NCBI RefSeq assembly: GCF_000524195.1
Contig: NW_020170476.1
Coordinates: 194,882 to 258,881 of the forward strand
Direction: 5' to 3'
Length of the DNA stretch: 64,000 nucleotides
Source of the DNA: Echinococcus granulosus
Lineage: Eukaryota; Platyhelminthes; Cestoda; Cyclophyllidea; Taeniidae
Part shown: positions 48,701 to 63,007 of the stretch, piece after piece
How the letters are laid out: each line of letters opens with the position of its first letter
Numbering within the stretch: the stretch's first letter is position 1
The notes under the pieces: model-generated
Told to the model about the DNA's origin: nothing
Seen by the model: only the letters and a program-made list of their open reading frames with translations
The model's database searches: none
Translations under genes and position numbers: made by a program

Positions 48701-51700
48701 AACCCCATGAAACACAAAAGCGTTATTGAAAAGGAAGGGACATTCCTGTTACTATTTCAATTCCTTATCCCACCTCCGTCCGTGTTTTTTAATGAACGGT
48801 TTCACTACCCATAACAAAAGCCAAAGCATTGTTTACTTAAGCAACTCCTCACATTTACCACTAGTCGGAAGGCACGACTCTAACGTGATACAAACTCATG
48901 ACACCATCCCAGTCAGCATACAACAGACGATTTCACTGCCCGCAAGTCTTGCAACAAAGGCCAATAAGGAAGTGCTTGAAGATAAGACATAAGCAGTGTC
49001 TACCTCTATCTTGCACAGTCCTGAAGCTACATCATCAACGTCCGCCAAACTACTCAAATAGACTAGGCATCTAGCAGTTGGGATTCTTGCGAGTGCGGCC
49101 TGATAAAGAATGAAGTTTAGCTGTCCTCTACACCCTCCACACATTCCGCAAACACCTGGAGATCATTGGGTGTGCATGTATTGCAAATGTTAAACTTATC
49201 AACTCTGTTAAAATAGCAATATTTCCCAATACCCAAATCTGAAAGGTCATAGCTCTCAACCAATGCCATGTAGGTGTTTTGCCTTTGATCATGGGGGTAA
49301 GACAAGACTAAGATGGGGAGACGTAAGGCCATACTACTTTTCTAGCGTCTCACAAACTGTCTCAATGGCCGCAGACGTAGTTCAAACATTTCAAAATTAA
49401 AAAATCCATTTTCATTCGGCTTTCTCTTAAGAGGATGCATTAACAAAATGTAATACAAGCCGTTCCAACAGCTCAAAGAATGTAAATTGAAGCACACGAA
49501 GAATTCATAAAGCAAAAAAAAAACATTAAATTGTAAAACGAGAACACCTTTTGCTATCATGGAGTTTCACCATTCCATCACATATAATTTCAAAGCAAAA
49601 AAGTGCCGCAACAAAAGTCAACAAGTCCAAGGATAAAACGAGAACCATTTTGCCTTAGATAAGCGGAACAATAAACCAAATTCAAGTGATTAGAGTAATT
49701 ATGTGGAGTGTGGACTCCGGAAGGAACAACTCAAGCAGCACCAAAACTACTACCTCTAAATCTCTCAGTCTCCCGATGGGTTGGAATCGCCGCCGCTGCC
49801 CTCTTTGATTGTACCATATCGCCGTTAGGTCCGATGGAGGGACGAGGCATCGGGGGCAGAAGAGGAGATGGAGGAGGCGCGATCTCCATGCCCAGAGCCT
49901 CATCAGACCCATCTACAGTGAGGAGTTGGCGGTGCACGAGGAGGGCCACTCGGAGGACGTTGATGTCCAAATTTGCCGCGTCGCCAGCACCACTGTCACG
50001 GACTAAGGCCTCCTTCAGGCTAGGACTCACAACTGGCCATGCAGGATTGAGGGCGCAGGAGGTCACTATGGCGGGGATCTCAACCAATTGGTAAAGCACG
50101 CCTGAGTGAAGCGTGCGTGCTGAAGGCGATGGAATGGGTTTTTGCAAATGTTTTTCATCGGTGGAGGAGTAGGAACTCAGTTTACTAAAGGGAAGCAAAA
50201 TAAGTCCGTGGTTGGATTAAGCAAACTAGGCACGTTGCAGGTCTAGCAGAAGAATTGGTGTAATCGTACAAGAGATCACATGAGACTTGCCAGTTTACCA
50301 CGAATCGGTTTTTACGCCCTGGGCATCAGATGCCTTTTAGGCAAACTATTCTAATAACCCCCTCTGCCCATCTATACATTCGGAATAAAGCAGCTTCCAG
50401 ACTCATACGTCTTTTGTGCCCACAGGGATCTAACCGATGCTAAATTAATGGCAGCGATGGTGATGTCGCTCCAAAAAAGGCAACAATTGCAATTTTAACG
50501 ACTGTCAAAAAAAAAAAACATAAACCGCAGATAACTAAATCACGGCGGATAGTTGTTTTAAAAGAACACGTTACGGCTTGACAACTGTCCAAACCTCGAA
50601 TTGAGTGCTTTCTCTGTAGAGCACAGCCCACCCCAGCCCCAAGTAATGCCTCGTACAAAAATTCCAAATCGGTTCAGAAGTAGGATGCAAAAGGTAGATC
50701 CTAAAAAAATAATCAGATTCAAAAATATCCCAGTATCCAGAAATTTCTTAGAGGCAAAAAACCATCAGATGATCCTCATTCCCATGTCGCAGGTGTTTTT
50801 AGTGTAGGTGAGTACTGATGTAGAAGGGGCAATTACAAGGTGCGCCAAGGGCGATATATGAAACAAGAGGAACACAGAAAGGGTGTTTGTTTTAACGTAT
50901 TTCCGTGAATTGGCTACTGCGCTAGTAGAAAAGCACTCTGCTCACGTCGCCTACGTTAACAGCCTCTAAAGCTACTTCATTAGAGATGCTCCAAACGGTA
51001 AAAACGAATGATAGAAGGAGGTGATGAATGTAAATCACGCAACTTTTGGTCGAAGATACAGCCATTAGACAGGCGTAAAGGCGATAGGATACTTCAAAAA
51101 GATGTCAGCTTGGCAAATATATAACTTGGGCGTTTAAAGGGACGCATAAATCTCACAAAGAAAAATGAGATGCCAGATTCTCACTTGGAAGTGACATCGT
51201 AGGCCTCCTCGAGGTATTTGCGAATGGCCATAAGAAGGAGGCAGGCAGGGCCATTGCGAAAGACCTTTTCGCGGAAGGCGAGACGTTTGCCCGCAGCGAC
51301 TGGTCGATTTATGCGGTCAATGGCCTTTCGTTCGTTCGGACCCACCTCTAAAGGCATAGCCGATTTGGCAAAGAGTTCCGATTCCACGTCTTCCAGGAGA
51401 TTGATTACCTAAACAAACGGAAAAAAAAACTGGAACTAATGAAAGATGGATAATAAGAGCTAGTCATGCTACTAACGATAGCTTCAGGTTTGACATGAAG
51501 GTTGGAGTTATGGGAAGGCAATTTCAAAAGCTTGCTTACTGGATTTATTTTGCAGCAATTGTCCATGGGGATGTGTAATTGGTATTTCTTAAGTCCAACA
51601 ATATCACAACATTTTAAAGATAAACTTGCAACCCTTCGTGAAATAGCGCCTCGCTATTTTAGAGAACAAGAGATTACATAAACATGACAGAGGTCAGTCA

Positions 51701-54700
51701 AACACGTGTTTCTAAACGTCCCGATTGCCGTTTAACAGACCGATTCTCATAAGATCAACAGCACCACTGGTTTTGCAATGACCAATGCCAAAGAATTTCA
51801 GATCACAAAGGATGAAACATCTGTCATAAACACAACGCAGATGACTTATTTTGTAATTATATTTTTATTTAACATTAGAAAACCTAAGATGGGAAGTGGA
51901 TAAAGAGGGACGATAGATGTGCAACTAAAAGCGAAATGCGTGAAACATGAATTTATGAGAACTTGTTGGTGATAGGAAAAAAGAAGTACACTGACCGAAA
52001 GAGTAAATTCACAGGCAGACGTGTGAACGCGGCCGATACCGTGCAAGTGTGTGGGAATGCACACATTACCAACGACAAAGTTGTGAAAATCACCTACCTT
52101 TCGGTCATAAATGAGAGAAGGGGGTTCTGTTACAGCATCGACATCAGTTCCAACAGCACTAGACTCTGATTTCAGTTGAGAGGTTGAAACAAGGCAGTCC
52201 TGGAGGCTACGAACCAGCGCAGAGCCAATTGTGCTAATACGGAGATCGAGATAGTGTGCTAGGTAGTAGACCTCATCCACCGTCTTATAGGGAAAGTGGG
52301 CCAGGTGATCGCAGACATAAATAAGCTCTGAAAGACCATTGTCTTCGGATGTTGCGTCGACGACATCGGTTGCCGTGGCACCGAGAGTGGAGGCAGATTT
52401 CCTCACTGTGACATCCGGTGCCATTGAAATGTAAGGCGAAATGGCTTGGGAAGCTGGTTGCGGAATCTGCGGTAGACGACAAAGTGTGAACGACAACCAC
52501 TGGGCACCCAGCCATTCAGTTAGCTAGCAATACACTCGAATCACTCTTTTCACTGATGTGTATGCTTACACAATATGCGAGGTTTATTCCGCAAAAGAAA
52601 GATATCTTTTGCCAAATGAACCACTTTGGCACTGTTCATCCTACCTACGCTGCCAGTTTTGCAGCCACTCCTTTAGTTAGTAATAAAGCTAAATTTAAAT
52701 CAATGCATCTTTTCCCATCTTTAGGAATAATTCAGACGCCACAAATCACTACTGAAGTTCATGGAAATTCCGATTTAGGACACGGTCAAAAGACGAGGAA
52801 GGAATAAGCTAGTCGCCTTGTCCGAATGGGCATGGGTGCGGACGTGTAGTCCCAGAGCCAGCTGCTACTGGTTAGCCCTTTACCCGCACACGCATACACG
52901 TCCGCCCAACCAAACATAAACAGAAGTAGAGATAGGGTGGTAGGGGGGGGGGGGGGGTAAGGTCAGTGTCCCGGGCAGATAAGGTTGCATTGGGTACTAA
53001 AATGTGATTGAGTATGAAGGGATGCGACGTACGTAGTCCATGTCAAAGAGGTTGACGAGTGAAGTGATAAGAGAACGCCGGTGTTGTTTGTTGCCCTGCA
53101 GGAGGCTGTAAGTTGGGTGGCTGAGGGCGAGGGGTCGAGCTTGTGCACTCGAGACGTCTGTTTTGTCAGGGCAGGAGGAAGTGGAGGTAGCAGCAGCTTT
53201 GCCAACATAAGCGCCACGAATAATCGTCTGCTGCTTGTTCAAAGATGATGCAATCATCCGCTGGAGAAGAAAACCGCTGCGAATACCTTGCGCTGCTTTC
53301 AGCTGAGTGAGAAAAATGTATTGAACATTGAAAAATTTCTTACCAAAAAGGAATTTGACAGCTACAAGCAGATACCATTTACACAGCCAACATAATCGGC
53401 AAATTATTATTCAAATATAGGTTCACCTATTCAATTTACATAGTTTATATGATAGAGAACAGGGTTCACGCACTCCTTATACATCCAGTATTATAAATTC
53501 TGTAAAACTAATAAGGCAGAAGAAGTAACTAATTTGTTTTGACTGAACCAGTTTAAAATATATGTTCTAATAGCAATCACAAAGCATAACTAGAAGTTCG
53601 TTGAACATATCATTAACCTATTTGCTGGTAGATTCATAAAATGAATTTCATCTACATTCCTTCTTATGAAGAATCTACAAAATCTGCGCAAAACTGAAAG
53701 TTGATACAACACACGAAGCGAAGTGCTACTTCAAGCAAATAGCGATAGGGCATAAAGAGCGATGTAAAAGTACAAGGAATAATGAATCAGGGTAGAATAT
53801 TGGGGCACTTGTGAAGTACCAGCATCCCGAGCACTGACTTAAAGTGCAGTAAACATGAAAACTTTCACTAAGCAAAAAATATCACATTTGGAGAGTAAAA
53901 TTCACAGTAAATGCGGAGAAAAGAATACTACTTGACACATTTAAAAAGGTGTCAGCTAGCCAGAAGGCCACATACCAAGAAGAGGTGCCAGTGTCTCCAC
54001 GGTCGGGAGAAAGGCTGAATAGTAACGTACCATTAATGGTCACAGTTTTGCAGACTCTAATTTTCATTCCGTTACACATAAAAACACTAAAAAGTACACA
54101 ACTAGCGTAACCATTATAATGTAAGGGGAGCACTTTTTTCAGTAGCGATCTGCTCACTTCCGAAGGCATTATTTAGATGAGGGGGCGGACAAGAAAAATA
54201 TATGAGGATTACTAGGAAATTGCTCGTTTACGCCACGAGATATAATGAAAACAGCAAAATTCTGACAAAACGCAATACACCAACTTGGTACGCAGGACGG
54301 GCGAAGTACAGTACAATTCATTTGTGAAAGCAGTGGTATTCACACGTTCAAACACATTCGCATACGAAAATCAGCGGTGAATGCACGTGGGCAGGTGTAA
54401 TGAATAAACCAAGCAAATAAACGGATTTCTACTGTATCCACTCTGAAAGTCATGCCTAAGGTATACGACGAAAAAAAGGCAGAGAAAGAAGAAGGGTGAG
54501 GGTATTTCAAAGGGTACTAAATAGAGAATTCATGTTCTCTCTCCAAAGGGCAATGTAATTTCGCCCAGCGCACGTACAGCCGCCCAGTTTTCTCTCACTC
54601 TGTCCCACCCCTCACCCTAACCCCCTCATGCTGACTAAGTGGATGGATAAAAAGGGTATGAAGGCGAAAGAGTCGAAGTTGTGATTGATGAAGGCGCGTG

Positions 54701-57700
54701 CACACACTGGTGGTGTTAGTGCGTGTTGGAAGAAAAATTACGACCAAATTTGATGCCTCGTCATATCAAGGCGCACGTACGCACCCACACACACAGGGTG
54801 GTTTTTGAGGTTTGTTGATAGACGACAGAGGGAGGCTGTACTAATCTACAGAAGATGATTTGATCAATGGCAGAAGGAAACGCGACATTCCGCATAATAT
54901 GAATAAGCAGTCACAAGAAATAGGGCTAATTTTGCGCGACAAAACTGTCAAAATCAGAAGATCTGGAGTAGTCAAGATGATCCATTTTAAAGTAATACTC
55001 AATAATAACAGGATTCAGTGATAAATAATTTACTTGGAAAAAATTCAATGTGAATGGAAAATGTGCAATACCTGGGAAATAAATGAACTAATAACCGGTA
55101 AATGTATTCAATCTTCAAAGTGGACTAAAAAGGCCGTGACTTTTCACAGGAATGTAATGAAATTACCAGGTTGTTTAAAAGTATCTAAAAAGATGAAAAA
55201 ATTCGGAGAACTGCAAGAGAGCCACGTTACATTTGCGGTTGAAAATCACCAAAAATATGCTTGAAGGTAATGCAACGAAATTGTAACCATTAGAAAACCA
55301 AAAAAACTCTCAGGGTTTGTCCAAAACTAGTCACAAGGGAAACGAGTAGTTTTTTTGCAAAAAAGCGAAAATGCAAAAAAACCGAAGCAGTGTAAGTACT
55401 TGCTGTGGTATTCTGATGCAATAATTACCCGGTTTGAGTCAAACCAGCAAAACCAGATGGTTTAAGGCAATTGAGATGAAGTGATATTAAAAAAGTCGAC
55501 AGTGTCAGAGTGATGTGAGGGGAAAAGAAATTCCACCCATCAAATAGCTCAAGGTTGGTCAGAAAAGATGAGGGATCTAGAATGTAAAGGTAATAAATGG
55601 TTGGCATACATTAACTATTAAGGTTCCAATAAAATAAAGTCAGAGATGACAGTTTCCAAATCTGTCCGTGCTTACAACAACTTAACGAGATCAAAGACTT
55701 GGAGAGAAAGTTACACGGAGGAGTACATTCTTGAGACCACTTCGATGGGATTCTGTCTATCACGTCACCTCAGATAACCTGGAAAAGAGTAAGACCTTGA
55801 GTACTGGCACCATATGTAGATGGCTAAACGTAACAAGATAGCAGCACTGTTTGTTTTTTTGAGAACAGGGACAGAAAGCTGAGAGTAAAAGAAGTGATAC
55901 ACAAAATCAGTTTGTTTCGCACATCCCAATATGATTTGAAGGCCTAAAAAACTGTAAATGAATCGCGTAACACAGAGATCGGTTAAAAACGATAAAGAAA
56001 TTTGAAGAAAACGAAAACAAAGTACCTTCCAGAACAATTCAATGAGGTATATACCTATCTATACACGCAGAATAACTCGACAAAAGACGAAGACCTGAAG
56101 AAGTGACGAGATACACATGTATAGGCTGTCAGGTCAAATAATTTGTTTTTGAAAAACACGAGACAGACACTAGGAGCCATTACAATTTTTAAAGTAATAA
56201 GGTTAAGTTATTAATGCATCTAGGGCAGTTCAAAGAGATGAGGAGCTATTAGGTGACCGGCGATGAACCAAGTAGGATTTCATATGGAAAACATAACAAC
56301 GATTTGGAAAAACCATGGAATGTGTGCATGACAGAATACCATTTAAGTAATCCAGACTATTCTGAAATTAGGAATAAAAAGTCAAAAAGGGGAAAATGAA
56401 TTCCGCTTGAGACAACCTAGCAAGATTAACTGTTTTTGCTACTGGAGAACTGTGCTGCTCTAATATTTAAAAAATGTGGAAATGCTAGTTTTTGATTCAC
56501 TCAAAATAACTCACCAAAACCGGGAAATCTAGTAGAAGACCTGAGAATTTAGAAGAAGTGAGAATTATCAAGATTTTAAAGGTAAGAGTCCCAGTGTATT
56601 ACAAAACACCTCAATGAAAACACCAGCTTGTTGAAGACATCCGAACAAGAATGGAACACCTGGGGAAAAGTACGGCAACTTCAGCGAAAGAGGAATCGCA
56701 TGATTGGGTTCAGACAGATAGGGTTAATTTTGATTTTCAAAGGTGCAAAAAAAAACAACTAACAGCTAGAAAACCCGAGTATCTTTGAGAGATCTCCTGA
56801 AGAATGCTGATGGCTCGGGACCTAACAGCAAATTCAGGATCAGTTTGGAGGGAGATGAGAGGGGCGATGAAGCTGACAGGATGGACGAGACCCTGACGCG
56901 CAGCTGTAGCAACGAGAGAGAGGGCTTTGGTGCGTACTGTGGTCGAGGGGCAGATGATGCAGTGCTCTAGAGCAGTCTTCAAGTAGATCTGTGCCACTGT
57001 GCCACCGTGTACCTCCTGACTATCTCCCAGATCTTTCAGCGATTCTTGCTTCCGTCGCGCCAGCCCTGGGAGACGAAAAAAACGAAAAATATACAATTTC
57101 CTCAGGTGTTGGGAGAGATCTCAGATTTGAAACTTCTCGAACTCACAATTGCTATCATTACTCAGCATCGTTTTCTCTTCGTCGACCAAAAAGGCGTTTA
57201 TACAGTCGAGAACGATACACTGAAGATCAGCAACAGCTTGTTGTGGAAAAGTGGCACTCACTCCGGAGAGAATGCTCTTAAAGAATTCCTGAAGGCGTGG
57301 CGAGCGGAAAAGGTAATCGTGTCGGTTGGCCAAAAAGGAGAGACCAGCAACGGCCTTTTTGGCCATCTCAACGTCCTCATTACTGGTGGTGATGAGGGCA
57401 CGACGAGCTTCCTCATCGATATTCATCAGAAGAGCAGTCTCTGAGAAGAACATGAGAGTGTTGAAGACCTCATCGCGGTTGTTCGTTCCGATATTAGCCT
57501 ACAAGGTGAAATGAGGGCATCAAAATCCCACCATTACAACAGGAAAAGCCCACCTGTTAATGAAGCCAAATCGTGTGGTAGATTACGCATAAAAGGGGAT
57601 AACGGTAAAATCCCCATGGGAAACATCCACAGTTTTAAGAACAGAAGGGACGCTAGATCAAATAATCCCGAGTCACAATTTGGCGAGAACGAAGACCCAC

Positions 57701-60700
57701 CTGATGGGTAAGAATACTGAGATCAATGGAAGAGCGCCGAGCACCAGTGTTAGACTCGTTACTCAGTTTGACGGCGGCGTTAGCAAGATCCTTGAGAGAG
57801 AAATGCTTGCAAATCAATCCAACAGCATAGACAGCGCGGAGTACCTTGGGACGCGCTTTCAACGGAGAACGTAGAGAAGAAACGGAGGAGGAGGAAGAGG
57901 CGGTGAAAGCAGTGTGTTTGGAGGTGAGCCTCCTTAGGCGCTCTGTTGCAGCTTTGCGTTCTTGTATTAGACATTCTGAAAGCAAAGACAGTCAATTGTT
58001 ACCAGCTTTTGTTCTAATAACGTGAGGTATTTTGGGAACACTTTGGATTCGAGTTACAGCCTCTACTACGATTGAGCACGGTTTTGATAAGGTCATCAAA
58101 TATTCCAATTTTTTATCTCACATGTGCCAAAAAATAAAGCCATTTTCTAGCACTTTCTAGACCAGCTAAGACAACACATAAGTGCAGTAGAACTGTGTTT
58201 GTTTTAATTTAACATACTGATGCGTATACCTGTTGGAGCCACCCGCAAATTGCCTCCCACACCGGTGCTACGCCATTAGTATGATGGTAATAGTGCCACT
58301 TTCCGCCTCTTATGCCTAAAAAGCATCTACATGGATACATCGGACGCTAAAATGTAGGCAGCTTGGTAGGATTTATCCAACAAATATTACTCCTTTGCAA
58401 AAAACATGACAGAATTAGGTTATATCAAGTTACATCGCAACGTATCGGCGGCTATTTACTCAAGACTCCTAAAGGAAAATAATCTGCCATGGATAGCAAA
58501 ATCTGTTCAAAATACGTAGTATTTTAGCGAATACCCCGATCTCTTGCTTTGGATGGTAGCTGCGAGTTGAACGAGTAAAAACCATCCGCGAAAGAGCTGG
58601 TAACACCACTGATATCTAATAGTAAAATCTCATGATTTGAGGACTTACAGGATAAATATCCAGGTTGTATCAAAGTGGAAAAGGGAAAGACAGAGTAAAA
58701 TCAAGATTAATAATTGAGGACCGATTTGCAGCCGAAATACCGAACATTTTCCAGTCCTAGATAGTGCGCTACAAACGAATGCCTGCAATGCTGTTTGTAA
58801 ATCGGACATGACAAGTGAGACGCAACACTGAAAGTGAGTTTGAAGATCCTCTCACCGTGAGAGGAAATTATTGAGGCTGGCTTCAATTCATTAAATATTA
58901 AGATGATGGAGAATAATTAATGTGGAGGAAGGAGCAAAATATTAAAGTATATCTATACCTGGCCTTGACGATGTTGTCATTAACTTATTGAATAATCACA
59001 AAAGGCAGATTAGTGAACACCTGGGTAACCAAAACAATATTTTTACATTAAATGAACGGATGCAAGGCATGCACTCACTATAAAAGTACAAAATAAGTGT
59101 GTGAATTAAAGCGAAGTTTATGCGCTTTGAAATGCAGATCAGAAATGACTGCAAATAAGCATGAGGTTAAATTCTCGAGCAAAATAAGCAGTCGACAAGA
59201 ACCTGCAGGGGAGAAATTATCTATTAGAGGTTCAAAAAGTTGGATCCAAAACGACTTAAGCAAACAATAAAGAGGGAAAGAAAGTGACGGTGTATAATTG
59301 AAAGGGAAAATATTAAGAAAGGAAGCATGTAACCAAGGCATCGGAAAGTAACTACAAATGACAGAAAGACAAGAAGGAGGATTTCAAGTCAACATGCTAT
59401 GTAGGTCACCGGCGTTAAACAACTAGCCGGTTTTGCAAAACCAATTACTTGAGTGGGCCAATTGAAAAAGAAGAGATTGGTCCACGGCAAGGGAGTGCAG
59501 GAGAGGAGGAGAATGCCCACTTAGCTATTCACACTGATAGTAAAGATAAAGAGGAAATGTTAGAAGCACACATGGGGAGGGAAAAAACAAGAACTTTTAC
59601 TACTGCTCCCTTGCAAAACAAATTCCTCCGATGGAAATCAAAGCGAGAATGATTTTATGCATCTTCAAATAAAGATACCAGAGAGAACACAGGATTTTTC
59701 AGGCACCAAATGAGGTGGAAAATCGCCACCAGAAATAAGCAGAAAAGTGCCAAAGGACAGTAGAAATTAAAGACGTACAGATCAAGATGCGAGGAGGAAA
59801 AACGTTTGGACCGCATTTGAGATAAACATACGAATAGGCTATTTACACTTTTACAGAGATGATAGCAGGGGATAATTTTTTGTACAACAGTTAGCCTACT
59901 TTACCGATTTTGGGATGGAAACAAAACCCAGGTATGAGGCAGAAGAATTTAGGATCTTCAACACAAAAGGTAAATGCATCCACCATAATGAACACGTAGG
60001 TAGACGACGAAGATCAAATGGCCTGATAATTATAAATTTGACAATCACAGGTTGAAGACCGTGTATCTTACAGAAAACGACGTGAATCGTATCAGGCGAG
60101 ATGATACAAAGGTAGGCAAATAGGGACCGAATCAAGCTAGATTCTACCATCTCACAGAAATAATGGGGGGCAAAACGTCAAATTGGATCACCCTGACCAG
60201 ATCCACAATTTCAAAGGAGATGAAAAAAATAAGGTTCTGACTGAGTCAAACTAACAAAACTTTGCTCAAATGAGACAGTACTAACCATAAAACTGAGCGA
60301 AACAGGTGGCCACACGGGAGTAGTTCATGGTGAGCTGAGTAGCGATAGCTGCCAGGCATGCAACCGACGAGTCCACAACGACACGACAATGTCGCTGAAG
60401 AAGGACGATCAGGTAATCCTCCAAGGCATCCGTGCCATCGCGAAACAGTTGACTAAAGCGACAGGAAAGTTACATGACCACTACTTTTTGACATAATTTA
60501 GCCTGTCCGCACATAAAACAAAAAAATCATCTTGAAGATCGAATCGCCAGATAAACACTTTTATGGTGTAAAACTTTGCTCAAAACAACCGTCCGCTGCG
60601 GTTATTACTGAGACAAGAAATTACTGCCTGCATTAGTAATAGAACAAATTGCCGTTAAAAACGCGGTAGTGAGACGTTGGGAAAAAACAGTATCGAGAAC

Positions 60701-63007
60701 TTGACAATGAATTAATAAAGCACCGTCATACCTCAACCGTGAGCCTCGTTCGGCGGCAACATGGCGGCAGCACGATTCAATAATCTCTATGGCGTAGGAG
60801 AGAGTATTGCCATCCAGAACGCCCCCATTGTCCTGCGAGACAGCAGCGAAGGCGACCACTTCGGCTAATATGGGTATATGCTGCAAAAATAACTGAGGCC
60901 GAGGTTTGGCCATGATGCTAAGTACTAGGAAAACATTCTGTACTGACAGAACGTCTGGCGGTTGAGTAGAGCATTTACAGTGAGCCTCAGGGCTACATGG
61001 ACGTCCTCGATTGTGTTTCGGGTGAAGTGGACAACTTGCTGTGTGCCAGCTTGCATCTAGACGAAATAAAGAAGAGGGGAATACGTGTTATTACTTCAGT
61101 AAGAATTATAAAATTTAAAGTAACCAAGCCACACTTTTTTTTAAATTAACACAGTTTTCGTGCCCCAGAAGAAGGCCCCAACCTCCCACAGTTGCAGGCT
61201 AATTAGATATTGATTAAATTACAAATGCACCTGCGGTGGGGAAGAAATAATCGATAATTTGCTACAAAAATCGATAAGTGAACCTTGTATGTGGGAAGCC
61301 ATTAAGCGAGGTGAAAAAAGGAAGTGGACAAAGAAAACAGACTGAGAGATTTAATGATATGAAATTCGTGTTAAAATGCAGATGAATTGCTAATAGATGC
61401 ACTTCCGGCAACATGAGGATGCGACGCGAGAGAAAGATGAGAGCTTACTGTGGTAGCGCTGAACTATCTTCAAAAGAAAGTCGACAATTTCGGAGCTGGC
61501 GGCGTCAACTTGAACTGCCTTCTCTGGTGATTCTTGGTTAAGAATCTGTGATTAAAAAAGCAAATAATACTGCAACTGGTGACTAAAACTACATTGAAAA
61601 TCCAAGTAAAAAGTGTGCAATCGTTTTATCTGTTGCGAAAAGCGTCTTTTATCTGAAAGCTACATTTCCGTGTGATTTCCCTACATCAGACAGCAAGGAG
61701 TAATTACACGGCATTGCGATTGATCTATGAGCGGCTAGCAAAGAGGCACGCGAAACCCTATGGACAGAGATGAAAGCAAATTACAAGTCAGTGGCGAAAA
61801 ACCATCACTGCTAAAGGGGTATGCAGTAAGGCGAATCGGGAGGATAAAGATTTCAGGACACTCAATTAAATGAGGACACCTCGCGAAATTTGAAACGGTC
61901 ACCCTGGCGTTGTGAAAATGAAATAAATCTCCGTCCACAACATAAGGCGCTCGCTAGAAGGAGACACCCAATCTGCGGAAAGACAGCTGACTATCGGACA
62001 GCAGTTAGGACGGGGAGAGGAATGGAAGAAGCTAGCAATTGTCTGGGCGCTGCAGCATGTGGACAAAAAATCCCAAACACGTACTCGTAAGCATGTCCTG
62101 CAGGCAAAATTCAGTCATATTTCATCTGGCAGAGTTTTTGTTTAACAAGCAATGCACGTGAGTCAACTGCTCCCCTCCTGCTTTCGCTTCATCAACTATA
62201 TTTTTTTCAACACACTGGAGGACGAGGACGTGAATTAGGGATTTTTCCGTCCTCTTGCATGAGTCAAGTACTTACCCAATGACTTTCGCACTTTTTTCTC
62301 ACTGTTGGTAAAAGAGAGTGCTTACCGAGGCCATGAATTCTTCCACCACACCAGAACCACGGCCCCGAACGCTTAAAACCACCTCACACATGTTCCGGGC
62401 AAGTTTTTCGAGACGTACGGCCAATTTGGAAGCGTCCACATCTTCACCAGTTCCAAAAGTGAACCAGAGCGCTGTGAACGTCTCCATTACAATTTTCTAT
62501 TCAGCAGAACGACAAATGATTAGGACAAAGAGATCGATTTATGAACACAATACAGAAGTATTGTCAGTTCACCTTGATAGCATCTTCGTCATTAAAACGT
62601 CTAAGAAGCGTGACACAGGCATCAGATCGTTGTTTAGAGGTAAGCAGAGGTGTTCGAAGTGTGTCATCAGAGTCAGAAAGAAGGAGTTGTTGCAGACTCT
62701 TGGCAGCACGTTTGCGAACACTGAGTTGCATATCAAGCACCCGATTGACTAGAGGCTTGAAGAGGCGTGATGGAAAGGCAGAGTCGGGGATGTTGACCAG
62801 ATGTCCAGCCAACTCGACGGCTGCCTCGCGCACCATCGGTGAACCATCCATGAGGCGAAGAGGAACGATTGAGAGGAGGTCTGAGGGACTAGGAGTAGGG
62901 CTCTCCGTGATCACCGGTGCTGGAATGCACTCTGGATAGGTCTCAACCAAGTTGGACAGACCCTTCAGTGCTCGAGTACGTACAACAAGCGATGCATCGT
63001 GGACCAT
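45779..63007 (-). CDS. NIPBL: NIPBL/SCC2/Nipped-B cohesin loader, C-terminal part (5' end off window)
   Basis: Loads the cohesin ring onto DNA together with MAU2 and drives loop extrusion. Exons in transcript order: 63007-62573, 62496-62326, 61545-61449, 61049-60979, 60937-60732, 60452-60286, 57975-57701, 57498-57162, 57065-56764, 53302-53033, 52466-52098, 51408-51185, 50184-49754, 48167-47902, 47225-46764, 45904-45779. Their 4209 nt stay in frame (1402 aa plus stop). Landmarks: DASLVVRTRALKGLSNLVE; MVREAAVELAGHL; LSVRKRAAKSLQQLL; RRFNDEDAIKIVMETFTALWF; AVYAVGLICKHF; HCIICPSTTVRTKALSLVA; GLVHPVSFIAPL followed by SLQTDPEFAVRSRA; LQGNKQHRRSLITSLVNLFD; VCDHLAHFPYKT. These follow human NIPBL order through the HEAT-repeat hook. 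The last exons encode a Lys/Ser-rich then Ser/Asp-rich disordered tail ending SSSDFD. One intron is 41 nt. The acceptor for the exon ending at 61049 (GCAAG) is weak but required by phase. The exon upstream of 63007 was not found and should lie to the right. Confidence 0.93.
52943..52957 (+). repeat. Poly-G run in a NIPBL intron
   Basis: Fifteen consecutive G bases (poly-C on the NIPBL sense strand) within the intron 52467-53032, about 75 nt from the donor at 53033. The length is prone to sequencing error. Confidence 0.8.

Noticed and set aside
61049..61058. Better-looking acceptor (CTAG) just upstream of the chosen acceptor for the NIPBL exon 61049-60979
   Set aside because: It puts the exon out of frame with the preceding phase-1 donor. 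The weaker GCAAG site restores the frame.
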